Shown: positions 1-9,578, counted from the first letter of the stretch. The stretch: 64,000 nt of DNA from Candidatus Albibeggiatoa sp. nov. NOAA (GCA_025800385.1 JAOXRS010000173.1:124001-188000), one strand, 5' to 3'. The notes: a model not told the origin generated them from the letters alone. A program made the numbers and translations.

Positions 1-180
1 AACATGATTTTCTCCAAACGAGCGGCAAAAATATGATTCAATACCTATTAGTAATGACATATAAGCAATAATTTCACCAAGTATAGAATAGTATAGCTGG
101 TAACTAGTTGATATATTGTTAAAAAGATTATGATTTAGAATCCACAAGAAAAATATATCGTCGCTTTGTGTCTGATTCGT
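1..180. other. left-edge AT-rich stretch, no gene seen
   Basis: This lies downstream of the minus-strand methylase gene. No coding frame, tRNA or clear terminator hairpin is visible. Any hsdS or hsdR partner of the methylase would have to lie beyond the window edge. Confidence 0.5.
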
Positions 181-1527
181 TTACATATATTCATCAGCAT
201 CAAGTAGTGCTTTGACTTGCTCTAACTCTTGTACCGTTTGCTCTAAAGCTTGCCATAGTGCTTCCAGCTCATTGGATTCCAGATCGTTTTCTGGTAATAC
301 CTGTGCGTAAACATCTAAATCATCATTTTCTAAGTCTTGCCGATCAAAACATTGCCAGTGCTCAGCTTGCGCTTGTCGCTCAGACTGCCCTAATGAATCT
401 TCTCCATACGCTTTAATAAAATCCATCAGATGTTGACGCTTTAAACGCCGTTGATAACCAAAACTCTGCATTTGCGAGCGCAAATCATAACACCAAATCT
501 GTTGCGTATCGTTATGCACATTACCTGCATCACGATAGAAAAACAGTACTTGTGTTGGCACACTATAAGGGTAAAAAATGCCATTGGGCAAACGAACCAC
601 GGTATGTAAAATACAGTTGTCCATCAATTCTTGACGCACTTGCTGAGCAGGCCCTCGTTGATGCAGTAATTCATCAGGAACAATCACAGCGGCACGCCCA
701 CCCAGTTGTAAAGTCTGGTAAATATGCTTAAGCAGTGCTAAGGCATTGTTTAATGCGGTATCGTCATCAGCATGATTTACAAACACTAAGCTACTTAATA
801 TAACATCTGCTGCCTGACAAGTGTGTTTATCAATGAGCACGCTATCTGCCCACTGAATTATCGCCTGCTGCTTATCCGCCATACCATGCAACATACAGTT
901 CATCATTGCGAGGCGTTGTTTAACTAGGTTTTGTTCCATGCCTTGTAACTGGGCTGGCTTGGTTGTTTCTTGAGTGATTTTAATATATTGATCGCAGGCC
1001 ACTAAAAAATATCCCATGCCTGCTAAAGGGTCTTGAATGGTTTCCGTCGCTTGTGGTTGTGAAACCAGCATCAGTGCATCAACCAGAGCGGCAGGTGGCA
1101 ATAAATATAATTGGGTTTTATCTACGCGCGCGTAAATATGTAAAAGTCGCTCATAAACTTCGCCCTGCTCTTTAAGCGGTACTTCGTTTAAAGCCTCTAA
1201 GGTATTTAAGAGTTGTTGTAATTGTTTTGGATGTGATAACTGCGTTTCGGCTTGATAATAAATATTGGCAATACTGATATGTGATGATTGAGCAAGATGC
1301 GTTAATACATTGCCATAAATATCAAACTGTTCCCACGTGGCTTGCTTTGTCCATTGCTGCCAGTGGAATGATTTGGGAAGCTGCTGATTCAGTTTTAGCG
1401 CAGGCATGGCCTTAATTAACCATAACCAAGAAAGCTCTGTTAAATAGCTTGCATAGCTAATACCTTGGTCATGAAACGATTTTGCAGGAAACCAAAGTTG
1501 ATGTGCAATATCTGCAATTTTAGTCAT
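181..1527 (-). CDS. HsdM-like N-6 DNA methylase with degenerate catalytic motifs
   Basis: The 448-residue protein has the fold order of a type I restriction-modification modification subunit: a helical N-terminal region, then a Rossmann methyltransferase domain. The SAM-binding motif I is recognisable as DPLAGMGYF near residue 165 (usual DPxCGTGGF). Downstream, an LHTVVRLPNGIF block and a VLFFYRD strand match the family well. The catalytic NPPF motif, expected near residue 240 after DVIL, reads SSLVF instead, so adenine methylation is doubtful. An in-frame ATG lies 24 bases upstream (1551), but the protein similarity begins at MTKIADIAHQLW, so 1527 is chosen. No specificity or restriction subunit is visible. 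It may be a decaying gene, a regulatory pseudo-methylase, or the last gene of an operon cut by the window. Confidence 0.7.
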   Translation of the reverse strand: MTKIADIAHQLWFPAKSFHDQGISYASYLTELSWLWLIKAMPALKLNQQLPKSFHWQQWTKQATWEQFDIYGNVLTHLAQSSHISIANIYYQAETQLSHPKQLQQLLNTLEALNEVPLKEQGEVYERLLHIYARVDKTQLYLLPPAALVDALMLVSQPQATETIQDPLAGMGYFLVACDQYIKITQETTKPAQLQGMEQNLVKQRLAMMNCMLHGMADKQQAIIQWADSVLIDKHTCQAADVILSSLVFVNHADDDTALNNALALLKHIYQTLQLGGRAAVIVPDELLHQRGPAQQVRQELMDNCILHTVVRLPNGIFYPYSVPTQVLFFYRDAGNVHNDTQQIWCYDLRSQMQSFGYQRRLKRQHLMDFIKAYGEDSLGQSERQAQAEHWQCFDRQDLENDDLDVYAQVLPENDLESNELEALWQALEQTVQELEQVKALLDADEYM

Positions 1528-1860
1528 AAATAAACAGTGGACAATGATCAATAATCAATTATCGATTAACCGTGAATATTTATCAATGTGTGGTGTTTGT
1601 ATACAGGATAAAAGGGCTTTTATATTTCTGGAGATATGCGCACAAGATTTAACTGCATGAAGCCATGATTATTAAGACTTGTAGCATCATCATGGTAAAA
1701 ACTGTGTTAACCCAACATATTTTAGAAACAAAAGCCCTCATTATTTCAATATAACAGCTGGTCTGTTAAGAGGCTGTCTATCATAAAAGCTTAAAAAAAT
1801 AATTGGCTGCAAAACTTATCAAGTTCACTACTTAACAAATTTGCCCCATTATTGAATGCT
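1528..1860. other. intergenic region with short palindrome
   Basis: No gene is seen between two minus-strand genes. A perfect 7-bp inverted repeat with a 2-base centre (ATAAAAG-GG-CTTTTAT) lies at 1608-1623. It resembles a terminator stem but has no long T-run, so its role is uncertain. Confidence 0.4.
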
Positions 1861-2445
1861 TTATGGGAAAGGCATCATTTTCATAGGTCGAGCCAAATGA
1901 TTCACGTTATAACCCATCACACCCACAGAATGATTAAGATGTGTAAATTGCTGGCTCATATTTGCCATATCCTGTGACATCATACTCATATTTGTATCCA
2001 TATTACCCATATGGTTTGTAATATTAGACATGTGGGAGATTAAATCAGGAAAGTTATCACCCATACGATTCACTGATGAAGCCATTTGGGGCATGGTTTG
2101 AATGTAGCCTTCCATGTTATCAATAGAACTCCTCATATATGCCATATTTTCCACAACCAGTTTAAATTGGTGATTCATTGCCTGCATATCTGTGGACATT
2201 TGGATCATACGGTCTGTAATCGCATTCATGTTAGAGGTCAGGGTGTAAATTAAGTAAAACATCGCAACCCCCAGTAACAACATACTCAGCATACTAAAAC
2301 GAATAATTTGTGTTGTTCGCTTACCAATACGTAGTGACAGTTCTTCACGCAAGCGCATCGACTCATGAAAGTCGTGCATACTTTTTTGAACTAAAGTCAT
2401 CATCTCTTGAGCATTCGTCTCTTCAGAGGTGTCTTGGTCGGTCAT
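1861..2445 (-). CDS. Met-rich single-pass membrane protein with coiled-coil tail
   Basis: A 194-residue protein of unknown function. The N-terminal ~45 residues are polar and probably cytoplasmic. One transmembrane segment follows at about residues 50-72 (SMLLLGVAMFYLIYTLT). The remaining ~120 residues form a heptad-like helix with very many Met residues, typically in a Met-Asn-x-x-Met spacing (for example NITNHMGNMDTNMSMM). The architecture resembles the stalk of chemoreceptors or membrane-anchored coiled-coil adaptors, but no receptor signalling tip is present. It stands alone between longer intergenic stretches. No family name can be given with confidence. Confidence 0.65.
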   Translation of the reverse strand: MTDQDTSEETNAQEMMTLVQKSMHDFHESMRLREELSLRIGKRTTQIIRFSMLSMLLLGVAMFYLIYTLTSNMNAITDRMIQMSTDMQAMNHQFKLVVENMAYMRSSIDNMEGYIQTMPQMASSVNRMGDNFPDLISHMSNITNHMGNMDTNMSMMSQDMANMSQQFTHLNHSVGVMGYNVNHLARPMKMMPFP

Positions 2446-2949
2446 TGGGTATACCTCAATTTTATATGACGATAAGTATTTTTTATAAAACAGTAAATTA
2501 AAACATTCAATAATGCTTATATTAACCTATTTTACAAAAGGGTAAAGGATACTAATCAATGTTTTCAAAATTAAGTCATTTACATGGTCATACTGTACTT
2601 TTCTGTACCCTTCTATTATCAATAAAATACCCATCATAAACAATAAATAAATTATTTCCCCCATAATCATTATTAATTACATTCAGAATTAACATACCTC
2701 GCACGTAGATATGATAAATAATGTCTGTCAATGATAAGAGGCATCTATTTATGAGCTTATCATAATATTGTTAATAGCTTAATAGGTATGTCAATCAGCA
2801 TATACTTCATTATAAAAGAAATTAGATCACATTAAGTCTGACAAATGTTTTACTGTGTATCCAACATCGTATTTTTAAGCATTCAGAATAGCTTGTGACT
2901 TGAGCTGCTGGCCACCATATCATAGCCAAATACCCAAGGAGTGATAAAC
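2446..2949. other. AT-rich intergenic region between divergent genes
   Basis: About 500 bases separate the Met-rich protein gene (minus) from the peptidase gene (plus), so promoters for both should lie here. The only notable structure is a perfect 8-bp inverted repeat, ATGATAAG (2731-2738) and CTTATCAT (2756-2763), separated by 17 bases. It could be an operator or a weak hairpin. Confidence 0.4.
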
Positions 2950-5865
2950 ATGCGATTACTGAGTGCATTTATATTGTATAGTTTAAGTATGGTGTTACAT
3001 GCCAATCCATTGCAGTACAAATTAGATGTACAAATCGATGGGCATAAACTCGTAGGGCAAGCCAACATTTCTACAATAGAAGATATAGAATTAAAGCTCG
3101 ATTTAAATCATTTAACCAACATCATTATCAATCAAAAAGCCATTTCTCAATCTACCTTTACAACGACGCTATCAGCTCAGCAGCCACTTACGATTCAATA
3201 TGAGTTACAGCCCAAACACAATATTATCAATCCTACACATGTATTTTTAACTCACAATTGGTATCCACAGCCCGTGCAATTAGCCACTTATCAATTAACT
3301 GCGACTTTACCTAAAGGTTTTATTGCTAATTCAGAAGCCGAAACGATTAAGCAACAATCCAAATCTGAGCATGAATACTTTAGTTTTGACTTTGCCTATC
3401 CTGTGGACAATATCCATTTGATGGCTTCAACTGATTATGTAATAAAACATCGTCAATTTAAGCATATTCAATTACAAGCTTATTTCTTTAAAAATGATAT
3501 TGGTTTAGCCGATACTTATTTAGATTATGCGCAACAATATATTGAAACCTATGAAAAATTATTAACCCCATATCCTTATAAACGATTTGCCATTGTTGAA
3601 AATTTACAGCCTACAGGCTATGCCATGCCAACTTATACATTGTTAGGTCAAACCGTGATTAAGCTGCCTTTTATTGTAAAAACCTCGTTGGGGCATGAAA
3701 TTTTGCATAGCTGGTTTGGAAATACAATTTACGCTGACTTTGAGCAAGGCAATTGGTTGGAAGGTTTAACCACTTATTTAGCCGATCATTATTATAAAAA
3801 ACTGTCTGGGGAAGATGTTGCGTATCGTAAAAATATCTTGTTGCAATATCAAGCTTATGTAAATGATAAAAACAGTTTAAGCATCAAAGAGTTTAGAGTT
3901 AGAAATAACAAAGCACAAAGTAGTGTTGGCTATGGCAAAACCATGATGTTATTTCACCAATTGCAACAACGTGTTGGCGAAGAGGTATTTTTACAAACTT
4001 TACGTGATTTACTACAACAATATGCACGTCAAAAAGTTTCATGGGTACAATTGCAAACTGCTTTTGAAACAGCAACTCAGCAAGACTTAAGTACTTTTTT
4101 TGAACAATGGATAACGCGTAAAGATATTCCTGAGTTTATTGTTAAAAATACTCGTTTTGCAGTGGTACAAGGTCAGCAACAACTCAGCTTTACTGTAGAA
4201 CAACAAACAGAACAGCCTTATCAATTGAGTTTGCCTGTTGTGATTGATGATATGAATGGTCAACACAAAAAATGGATTGAAGTTTCAGAAAAACAGCAAA
4301 ATATAAGCTTAATACTTAACTCTCCACCACACACAGTTACTGTTGATCCTAACTATGATGTAATGCGAAAGTTATTGGAAACGGAAAACATACCAATTTT
4401 AGCGAACATTCTGGCAAAAGATAAAATACTGGTTACAGTCAATCCAGCACAAAAAGATTTATATCAGCCATTGATTAACAGTTTAGGGGTTGAAAATGTA
4501 GACTATGTTGAGCCTAAAGAGGTGACTTTTGTTGAGTTGCAGCAAAACACGGTCGTCATTGCGGGAGAAGATAATTTAGCCCTTGCGATGTTACGCCAAC
4601 CGACTGAAAAACCTAGCCAAGAAATTGCATTACAAGTATATAAAAATCCGTATAACTTCCAACAAAATATCTTATGGTTATATGCTGATTCACCTGAAGC
4701 CAGCCAAAACGTAGCACGTCGTATTTCACATTATGGGCAATATTCCCAACTCAGCTTTAATCAAGGCCGAAATATACAAAAATCAGTTGCACAAGCAGCA
4801 AATGGAATGCGTATTTATCAAGCTGCGCCAAGTTATGTACAACAGCCTAAAAACACCCAAACTTTGCAGCAATTATTACCAAAAATTGAAGATAAATCGA
4901 TTATTTACGTAGGTGAGCAACATGACCAATTTGCACATCATTTAAACCAATTGGTCGTGATTCAGTATTTACATGAAAAAGGGCATTCAGTGGCGATTGG
5001 GATGGAAATGTTTCAACGTCCTTATCAACAAGCTTTAGATGAATATATTGGTGAAATGAGCAATGAAAAGCATTTTTTACAGGATTCAGCTTATTTTGCA
5101 AAATGGCGTTTTGATTACAACTTATATAAGCCGATTATCGATTATGCGCGAGAGCAGGGTATTCCTGTGATTGCGTTGAATATTGAGGGTGATGTGACAC
5201 GTAGCACTGGGCGTGAGGGTTTGCATAATCTAACTGAAAACCTATTGTATGAAGTGCCTGAATATTTAGATTTTACTGATTTGCGTTATCAACAGGATTT
5301 ATACGATATTTTTGGATTTCACGCCACCAGTCAAGGTCATCAGAAATTTGAGCACTTTTTACAAGCGCAGACTTTGTGGGATGACACCATGGCTGATTCG
5401 GTTGATGAATTTTTGCAAAATAATCCTGATATGAAAATGGTGGTGTTGGCGGGTAATGGCCATTTGCGTTATGGTTATGGGATTCCTAAACGGGTGTTTA
5501 AGCGCAATGAGCTAGATTATGTGACGATTTTGCAAGATACCACTTTAGATGCAGGCGTTGCGGATTATGTGTTGATGACGGAGAAAGTGGATGGTGAGCA
5601 AGCTCCAAAACTGGGTGTCATGATTGAGGAAATTGAGGGGCAGTTAAAGATTCTTCACGTTTCTGGAAATACGCCAGCTCATCGCGCTGAATTAAAAGCG
5701 GGTGATACTATTACACGGCTACAGAATACTGATATTACAACTGTTTCTGATTTAAAATATGCATTATTTTATGTGAAATTTGATGAATCGATACCGTTGC
5801 AAGTGATGCGAGATGGTAAGCCATTGGGTAAAACGGTGACATTTACGAAGAAAGTGATGCACTAA
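2950..5865 (+). CDS. exported M1-family metallopeptidase fused to ChaN-like and PDZ domains
   Basis: The 971-residue protein begins with a signal peptide (MRLLSAFILYSLSMVLHA). The start at 2950 is preferred over GTG at 2941 because AAGGAG at 2936-2941 is spaced 8 bases from this ATG. A gluzincin M1 aminopeptidase-type domain follows, with zinc motif HEILH at H249-H253 and the third ligand probably E271 in NWLEG. A second domain near residues 640-860 starts with YVGEQHD (E656, H658) and belongs to the ChaN/DUF399 (TraB-PrgY-like) superfamily, linked to haem/iron binding or metallo-hydrolysis. A C-terminal PDZ domain (about 885-965, HRAELKAGDTITRL) completes it. It probably acts in the periplasm. 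A convergent terminator follows. Confidence 0.85.
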   Translation: MRLLSAFILYSLSMVLHANPLQYKLDVQIDGHKLVGQANISTIEDIELKLDLNHLTNIIINQKAISQSTFTTTLSAQQPLTIQYELQPKHNIINPTHVFLTHNWYPQPVQLATYQLTATLPKGFIANSEAETIKQQSKSEHEYFSFDFAYPVDNIHLMASTDYVIKHRQFKHIQLQAYFFKNDIGLADTYLDYAQQYIETYEKLLTPYPYKRFAIVENLQPTGYAMPTYTLLGQTVIKLPFIVKTSLGHEILHSWFGNTIYADFEQGNWLEGLTTYLADHYYKKLSGEDVAYRKNILLQYQAYVNDKNSLSIKEFRVRNNKAQSSVGYGKTMMLFHQLQQRVGEEVFLQTLRDLLQQYARQKVSWVQLQTAFETATQQDLSTFFEQWITRKDIPEFIVKNTRFAVVQGQQQLSFTVEQQTEQPYQLSLPVVIDDMNGQHKKWIEVSEKQQNISLILNSPPHTVTVDPNYDVMRKLLETENIPILANILAKDKILVTVNPAQKDLYQPLINSLGVENVDYVEPKEVTFVELQQNTVVIAGEDNLALAMLRQPTEKPSQEIALQVYKNPYNFQQNILWLYADSPEASQNVARRISHYGQYSQLSFNQGRNIQKSVAQAANGMRIYQAAPSYVQQPKNTQTLQQLLPKIEDKSIIYVGEQHDQFAHHLNQLVVIQYLHEKGHSVAIGMEMFQRPYQQALDEYIGEMSNEKHFLQDSAYFAKWRFDYNLYKPIIDYAREQGIPVIALNIEGDVTRSTGREGLHNLTENLLYEVPEYLDFTDLRYQQDLYDIFGFHATSQGHQKFEHFLQAQTLWDDTMADSVDEFLQNNPDMKMVVLAGNGHLRYGYGIPKRVFKRNELDYVTILQDTTLDAGVADYVLMTEKVDGEQAPKLGVMIEEIEGQLKILHVSGNTPAHRAELKAGDTITRLQNTDITTVSDLKYALFYVKFDESIPLQVMRDGKPLGKTVTFTKKVMH

Positions 5866-5872
5866 AACAATC

Positions 5873-5910
5873 AAAGCCCTCAAACTTAAGCGATATTGGG
5901 GGCTTTATTT
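5873..5910 (+). terminator. Rho-independent terminator after the peptidase gene
   Basis: AAAGCCCTC (5873-5881) pairs with GGGGGCTTT (5898-5906) around a 16-base loop and is followed by ATTTAAT. It lies between converging genes and may serve both strands. Confidence 0.7.
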
Positions 5911-5981
5911 AATACCAAAAAATGCTGATTCAGACAGTCATCATCGAACAAAAAACTTAAATACTTTTGATATTGTGATTA

Positions 5982-7160
5982 CTATTTTAGTTCGGAAACT
6001 TCAAATAACGCCTCATTTTCGATCTTTTGCAGTTCTACTTTAAATTGAGGTGCTTCACTGTTCACCAGCAAACAAGGAATTGTAATTTTAGTTGTTTGGG
6101 TATCATAATTTGCAACACATTTTTTGGTCACGATGAATTGGTATAAGCCATGACCTACAGTACCAATATACAAAGTATCTGGATCATGAGGGTTAACCGC
6201 AATCGTTTTAATGTGCAATTCCTTATTGCCTGCATTGCTTACTAATAGTTGCCAGCTTTTTCCTTCATTTATTGTGCGATATAGACCTGCCGTTGTACCC
6301 AAATAGACTATTTTAGGTTGGTGTGGATTGATATTAATGGTTTCTATTGTAAGTGGTAGTTTGTCTTCACTGATTTCAAAGCCTGTTATACCTCCATCTG
6401 TACTTTTATAAATTGTGCGTTTGCCTTGTCCCCCTAAGTAAAATTCAAGAGGATTATGGGGATTTATCGCAACAGGAAGACGTTCAATATCCATTGGTTG
6501 AAAAAGATAGTTATTACTGTCAACTTTACTCCAAGTCTCGCCTTGATTCACACTTTGAAACAAGCCTACATTTGTAGGATTAAATGGTGTTTGTAATAAA
6601 GTCACATAAATAATATCTGGATTGAAAGGGTGGAGAACCATCATATCAGCATTTGTTACCGCTCTATGCCCAGAGCTATTTATTGCTGCTCCCCATTGTT
6701 TGCCTGCATTAATACTTTTATAAAACAAGCCTGTATCGGTTAAGGCATATAAAATATTAGGATTATTAGGGTTTACTTTTAAATCAACAATACCCGGAAT
6801 AAAAGTTTTATCTAACTTCTGCCAAGTTGTACCGACATCCTGAGATTGGTAAATTTCGCTCGATCTATAAATGCCCTCAACATAATTGCCTGCAACAGCA
6901 TAGATCATTTGTGGATTTTGAGGATTGAATGCAAGGTGTTGTACAGTATTTGCGATATTTTCACCAATAATTCCCCAAGTTTGCCCATCGTTCTGTGTAC
7001 GAAATAAACCATCATCTGAACCAACTAAAATAGTAGATGGGTTATGTGGATTAACCACAATATGATTGATAGTAGTGTTCGCTATTAATATTTGCCATTC
7101 ATGAGCATAAGCACAACTCATTTGACAAATAAAAAGAAAAATCAATTGGATTGTCTTCAT
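5982..7160 (-). CDS. exported BNR/Asp-box repeat beta-propeller protein
   Basis: The 392-residue protein has a signal peptide (MKTIQLIFLFICQMSCAYA). At least six repeats follow, each pairing an N-P-x-N/D-P turn with a G-LFR/YxS-x-D/N-x-G-x-x-W Asp-box (for example SDDGLFRTQNDGQTW). This is the sortilin/VPS10-like or BNR propeller pattern found in many exported proteins. No sialidase catalytic residues are evident, so a binding or structural role is more likely than hydrolysis. The last ~60 residues are outside the propeller. It is a single gene facing the upstream peptidase terminator. Confidence 0.75.
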   Translation of the reverse strand: MKTIQLIFLFICQMSCAYAHEWQILIANTTINHIVVNPHNPSTILVGSDDGLFRTQNDGQTWGIIGENIANTVQHLAFNPQNPQMIYAVAGNYVEGIYRSSEIYQSQDVGTTWQKLDKTFIPGIVDLKVNPNNPNILYALTDTGLFYKSINAGKQWGAAINSSGHRAVTNADMMVLHPFNPDIIYVTLLQTPFNPTNVGLFQSVNQGETWSKVDSNNYLFQPMDIERLPVAINPHNPLEFYLGGQGKRTIYKSTDGGITGFEISEDKLPLTIETININPHQPKIVYLGTTAGLYRTINEGKSWQLLVSNAGNKELHIKTIAVNPHDPDTLYIGTVGHGLYQFIVTKKCVANYDTQTTKITIPCLLVNSEAPQFKVELQKIENEALFEVSELK

Positions 7161-7271
7161 AAGTATTTATTTGGACAGGATACGTTATAGCCATCTAAAT
7201 TAAAGTAAAAGTACTTTGATTGTAGGCATTTTTAAGGTTTGGGACAATTCATCACTGAGCTTGCTGAATGA

Positions 7272-7439
7272 ATTAAAGCTTCTTCAGATTCCGAAGATAA
7301 AAAAGAAATCCTCAAAATAGAATTGAAAAAATTACCTGAGAAGAGAAAACTTCAAAAATCAATACTCTACTTAGCAGAGTTACTAAAAGCCATTAGTCAG
7401 GAAATGCTTACCATCAAAACAAACGGTCGAGATCGCTAA
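7272..7439 (+). pseudogene. possible remnant of a small gene
   Basis: Within the spacer between the BNR gene and amtB, a 55-codon open stretch ends at TAA 7437-7439. It would encode a charged helical tail (for example KKLPEKRKLQKSILYLAELL). It is blocked by TGA immediately upstream and has no usable start before an ATG at 7412. It looks like the 3' end of a decayed gene. The family is not recognised. Confidence 0.25.
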
Positions 7440-7488
7440 ACAACAAATCTATCCCGTCCCCAGAATATGAGAACGAGATATAAAACAA

Positions 7489-8712
7489 TTAATTAGAAGT
7501 AAACTCTGGATACGCCTCTAAACCACATTCAGAAATATCCAAACCTTCAAACTCTTCTTCTTGGCTCACACGTAAGCCCATCACCATTTTCAGTACCATC
7601 CACACCGCACTAGAAGTAATAAACACCCATGCGAAAATCACCACAATACCGATGAGCTGGACTTTAAACGATGCACCCGGCGTCGAAAGCGGCACAGCCA
7701 ACAAGCCCCAAATCCCTGCAATACCATGTGCTGAAATTGCACCCACAGGATCGTCAATTTTGTTTTTCTCCAATTCTAAAATCGCAAAAATCACTAACAC
7801 ACCAGCAACTGAGCCGACCAATAATGCAACACTTGGCGTTGGTGTATGCGGAGCGGCAGTAATGGCAACCAAACCAGCTAATGCGCCGTTGAGTACCATG
7901 GTTAAATCACCTTTACCGAATAAAGTTCGTGAAGTCAATAAAGCGGCAATCAAACCACCTGCTGCGGCTAAGTTTGTGTTTACGAATACTAAAGCGACAA
8001 TGTTGGCATCATCAAAAGTGCTGATTTTTAATTGAGAACCGCCGTTAAAGCCGAACCAGCCTAACCATAAAATGAATATACCTAAAGTGGCTAATGGTAA
8101 GTTTGCACCGGGCATCGCGCTGATACGTCCATCTTTGCCATATTTCCCGCTTCTAGGGCCTAATAACAATACGGCTGATAAAGCAGCGGCAGCACCTGCT
8201 AAATGCACAATGCCTGAACCTGCAAAATCACTGAAACCCATTTGATTTAAGAAACCACCGCCCCAATGCCAGTAACCTTGCACAGGATAAATGATGCTGG
8301 TCATGACCAAACAGAATAAGAAAAATGCCCATAACTTCATCCGTTCAGCAACTGCACCTGAAATAATCGAGGTCGCTGTGGCAACGAAAACTACTTGGAA
8401 AAAGAAATCTGCCATTTTTGAATAATCTGCACCACCGTCTGGCGCGTTTTCAGCTCCAATACCAAAGCCAAAACTTGGAATAATCCCACTTTCTGTGCCG
8501 CCGCCATACATGATTTGATAGCCGACAAAGAAATACATCACACAGGCAATTGCATACGCCGAGACATTTTTAAGTAAAATTTCAACGGTGTTTTTAGAAC
8601 GGACTAAGCCCGCTTCGAGCATGGCAAATCCCGCCGCCATCCACATCACTAACGCACCACAAATCAATAGATAAAACGTATTGAGTGCGTAATCTATTTG
8701 GTTTGCATCCAT
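7489..8712 (-). CDS. amtB: ammonium transporter (Amt family)
   Basis: A 407-residue, 11-helix channel for ammonium/ammonia across the inner membrane. Family hallmarks include MWMAAGFAMLEAGLVRSKN near the N terminus, the first pore histidine in VHLAGAAAALSA (about residue 169) and the second in ISAHGIAGIWG (about residue 329). The start has a strong GGGGGAG Shine-Dalgarno. It is the last gene of the nif accessory operon, 12 bases after the SIR2-like gene, which suggests co-regulation with nitrogen fixation. No glnK gene, the usual partner, is adjacent. Confidence 0.95.
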   Translation of the reverse strand: MDANQIDYALNTFYLLICGALVMWMAAGFAMLEAGLVRSKNTVEILLKNVSAYAIACVMYFFVGYQIMYGGGTESGIIPSFGFGIGAENAPDGGADYSKMADFFFQVVFVATATSIISGAVAERMKLWAFFLFCLVMTSIIYPVQGYWHWGGGFLNQMGFSDFAGSGIVHLAGAAAALSAVLLLGPRSGKYGKDGRISAMPGANLPLATLGIFILWLGWFGFNGGSQLKISTFDDANIVALVFVNTNLAAAGGLIAALLTSRTLFGKGDLTMVLNGALAGLVAITAAPHTPTPSVALLVGSVAGVLVIFAILELEKNKIDDPVGAISAHGIAGIWGLLAVPLSTPGASFKVQLIGIVVIFAWVFITSSAVWMVLKMVMGLRVSQEEEFEGLDISECGLEAYPEFTSN

Positions 8713-8724
8713 TTTTAGCTCCCC

Positions 8725-9576
8725 CTAAGCTGCTTGTGCCATCGTTTCAACTCCAGCTGCTTGCAACAAATCTGGAATATCCGCTTCAATAATTTCAATG
8801 TTTTGACGCTCGCAGAAACGTTTTTCTTTGTCATTCGCGTCAGGTAATAAAATGTAACCTTTTGGACTGTCTGCACCAAAGGTAATATCAGCCATCACCA
8901 TCCGTTCTGTATCACGCTGCAACCGTAAACCCATGAGTAAATATTGTTTTTTCTGGCGATATTCTTTTAAAAATGCAGGAATCGCAAAACCACCCATTAA
9001 TTCGGTGATGTAATCCACATAATCCGCATCAGAAGCAATAAAGTGAGGTTCTGGAACAGGTGACCCCATTGGTTTGAATAAAATCGGTTTTGATGGATTG
9101 GTTGTGCCGATAGTGATTTCTTTGTAATTCTCGCCGTCGTAATCGAATAATTTAAAACGATAATCTGTGCCGCCAATCCGCGCTACGCCTAAAATCAATG
9201 TATGTGGACGATCTTTATACGCATTTTGAATCAACAAATCACGATTAATATCAATCAAATAAGGCAGGTCTAAACTCGCTAGCCAGTCATGCAAAGCGGT
9301 GTTTGACCACTCAGTGTCTTTATAAGTTTTAACTAGAAATTGGGTGATAAAGCGACGACCGCGTTTGAGTTCTAAATTCATTGCTGCTCGCGGGAATTCG
9401 TACATTAATTTTGGTGCCATCGGTTTGCCGTTGTTCATGGCATAAATCAGGCTGTCGCTGTCTGCTGGAATCGGGTCGCCTGCGGCATTGGTTGAGCCGT
9501 TGAGCGCGTAAGCACCTAAATAGGGGACGATTTGTCCTTGCTTAATGCCATCAACGATTGCGTTTAAATCTGTCAT
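8725..9576 (-). CDS. SIR2-like domain protein of nif clusters
   Basis: The 283-residue protein resembles SIR2_2-type proteins that occur in nif accessory loci of gammaproteobacteria; this is from general knowledge and was not searched. The N-terminal QIVPYLGAYAL aligns with the NAD-binding GAGxS loop of the family but lacks the G-x-S pattern, so NAD hydrolase or deacylase activity is uncertain. ATG 9576 is chosen over GTG 9582 because GAGGAG, at the end of nifQ, lies 5 bases upstream of it. The gene starts two bases after the nifQ stop, so translation is probably coupled. Its role in nitrogen fixation is unknown. Confidence 0.65.
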   Translation of the reverse strand: MTDLNAIVDGIKQGQIVPYLGAYALNGSTNAAGDPIPADSDSLIYAMNNGKPMAPKLMYEFPRAAMNLELKRGRRFITQFLVKTYKDTEWSNTALHDWLASLDLPYLIDINRDLLIQNAYKDRPHTLILGVARIGGTDYRFKLFDYDGENYKEITIGTTNPSKPILFKPMGSPVPEPHFIASDADYVDYITELMGGFAIPAFLKEYRQKKQYLLMGLRLQRDTERMVMADITFGADSPKGYILLPDANDKEKRFCERQNIEIIEADIPDLLQAAGVETMAQAA

Positions 9577-9578
9577 GT

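Noticed and set aside
1861-2445. Methyl-accepting chemotaxis protein
   Set aside because: It has a coiled-coil tail but lacks the conserved signalling-tip sequence and HAMP domain.
2310-2501. Small frame opposite to the Met-rich protein
   Set aside because: Overlaps the start of a better gene and shows no domain or ribosome site.
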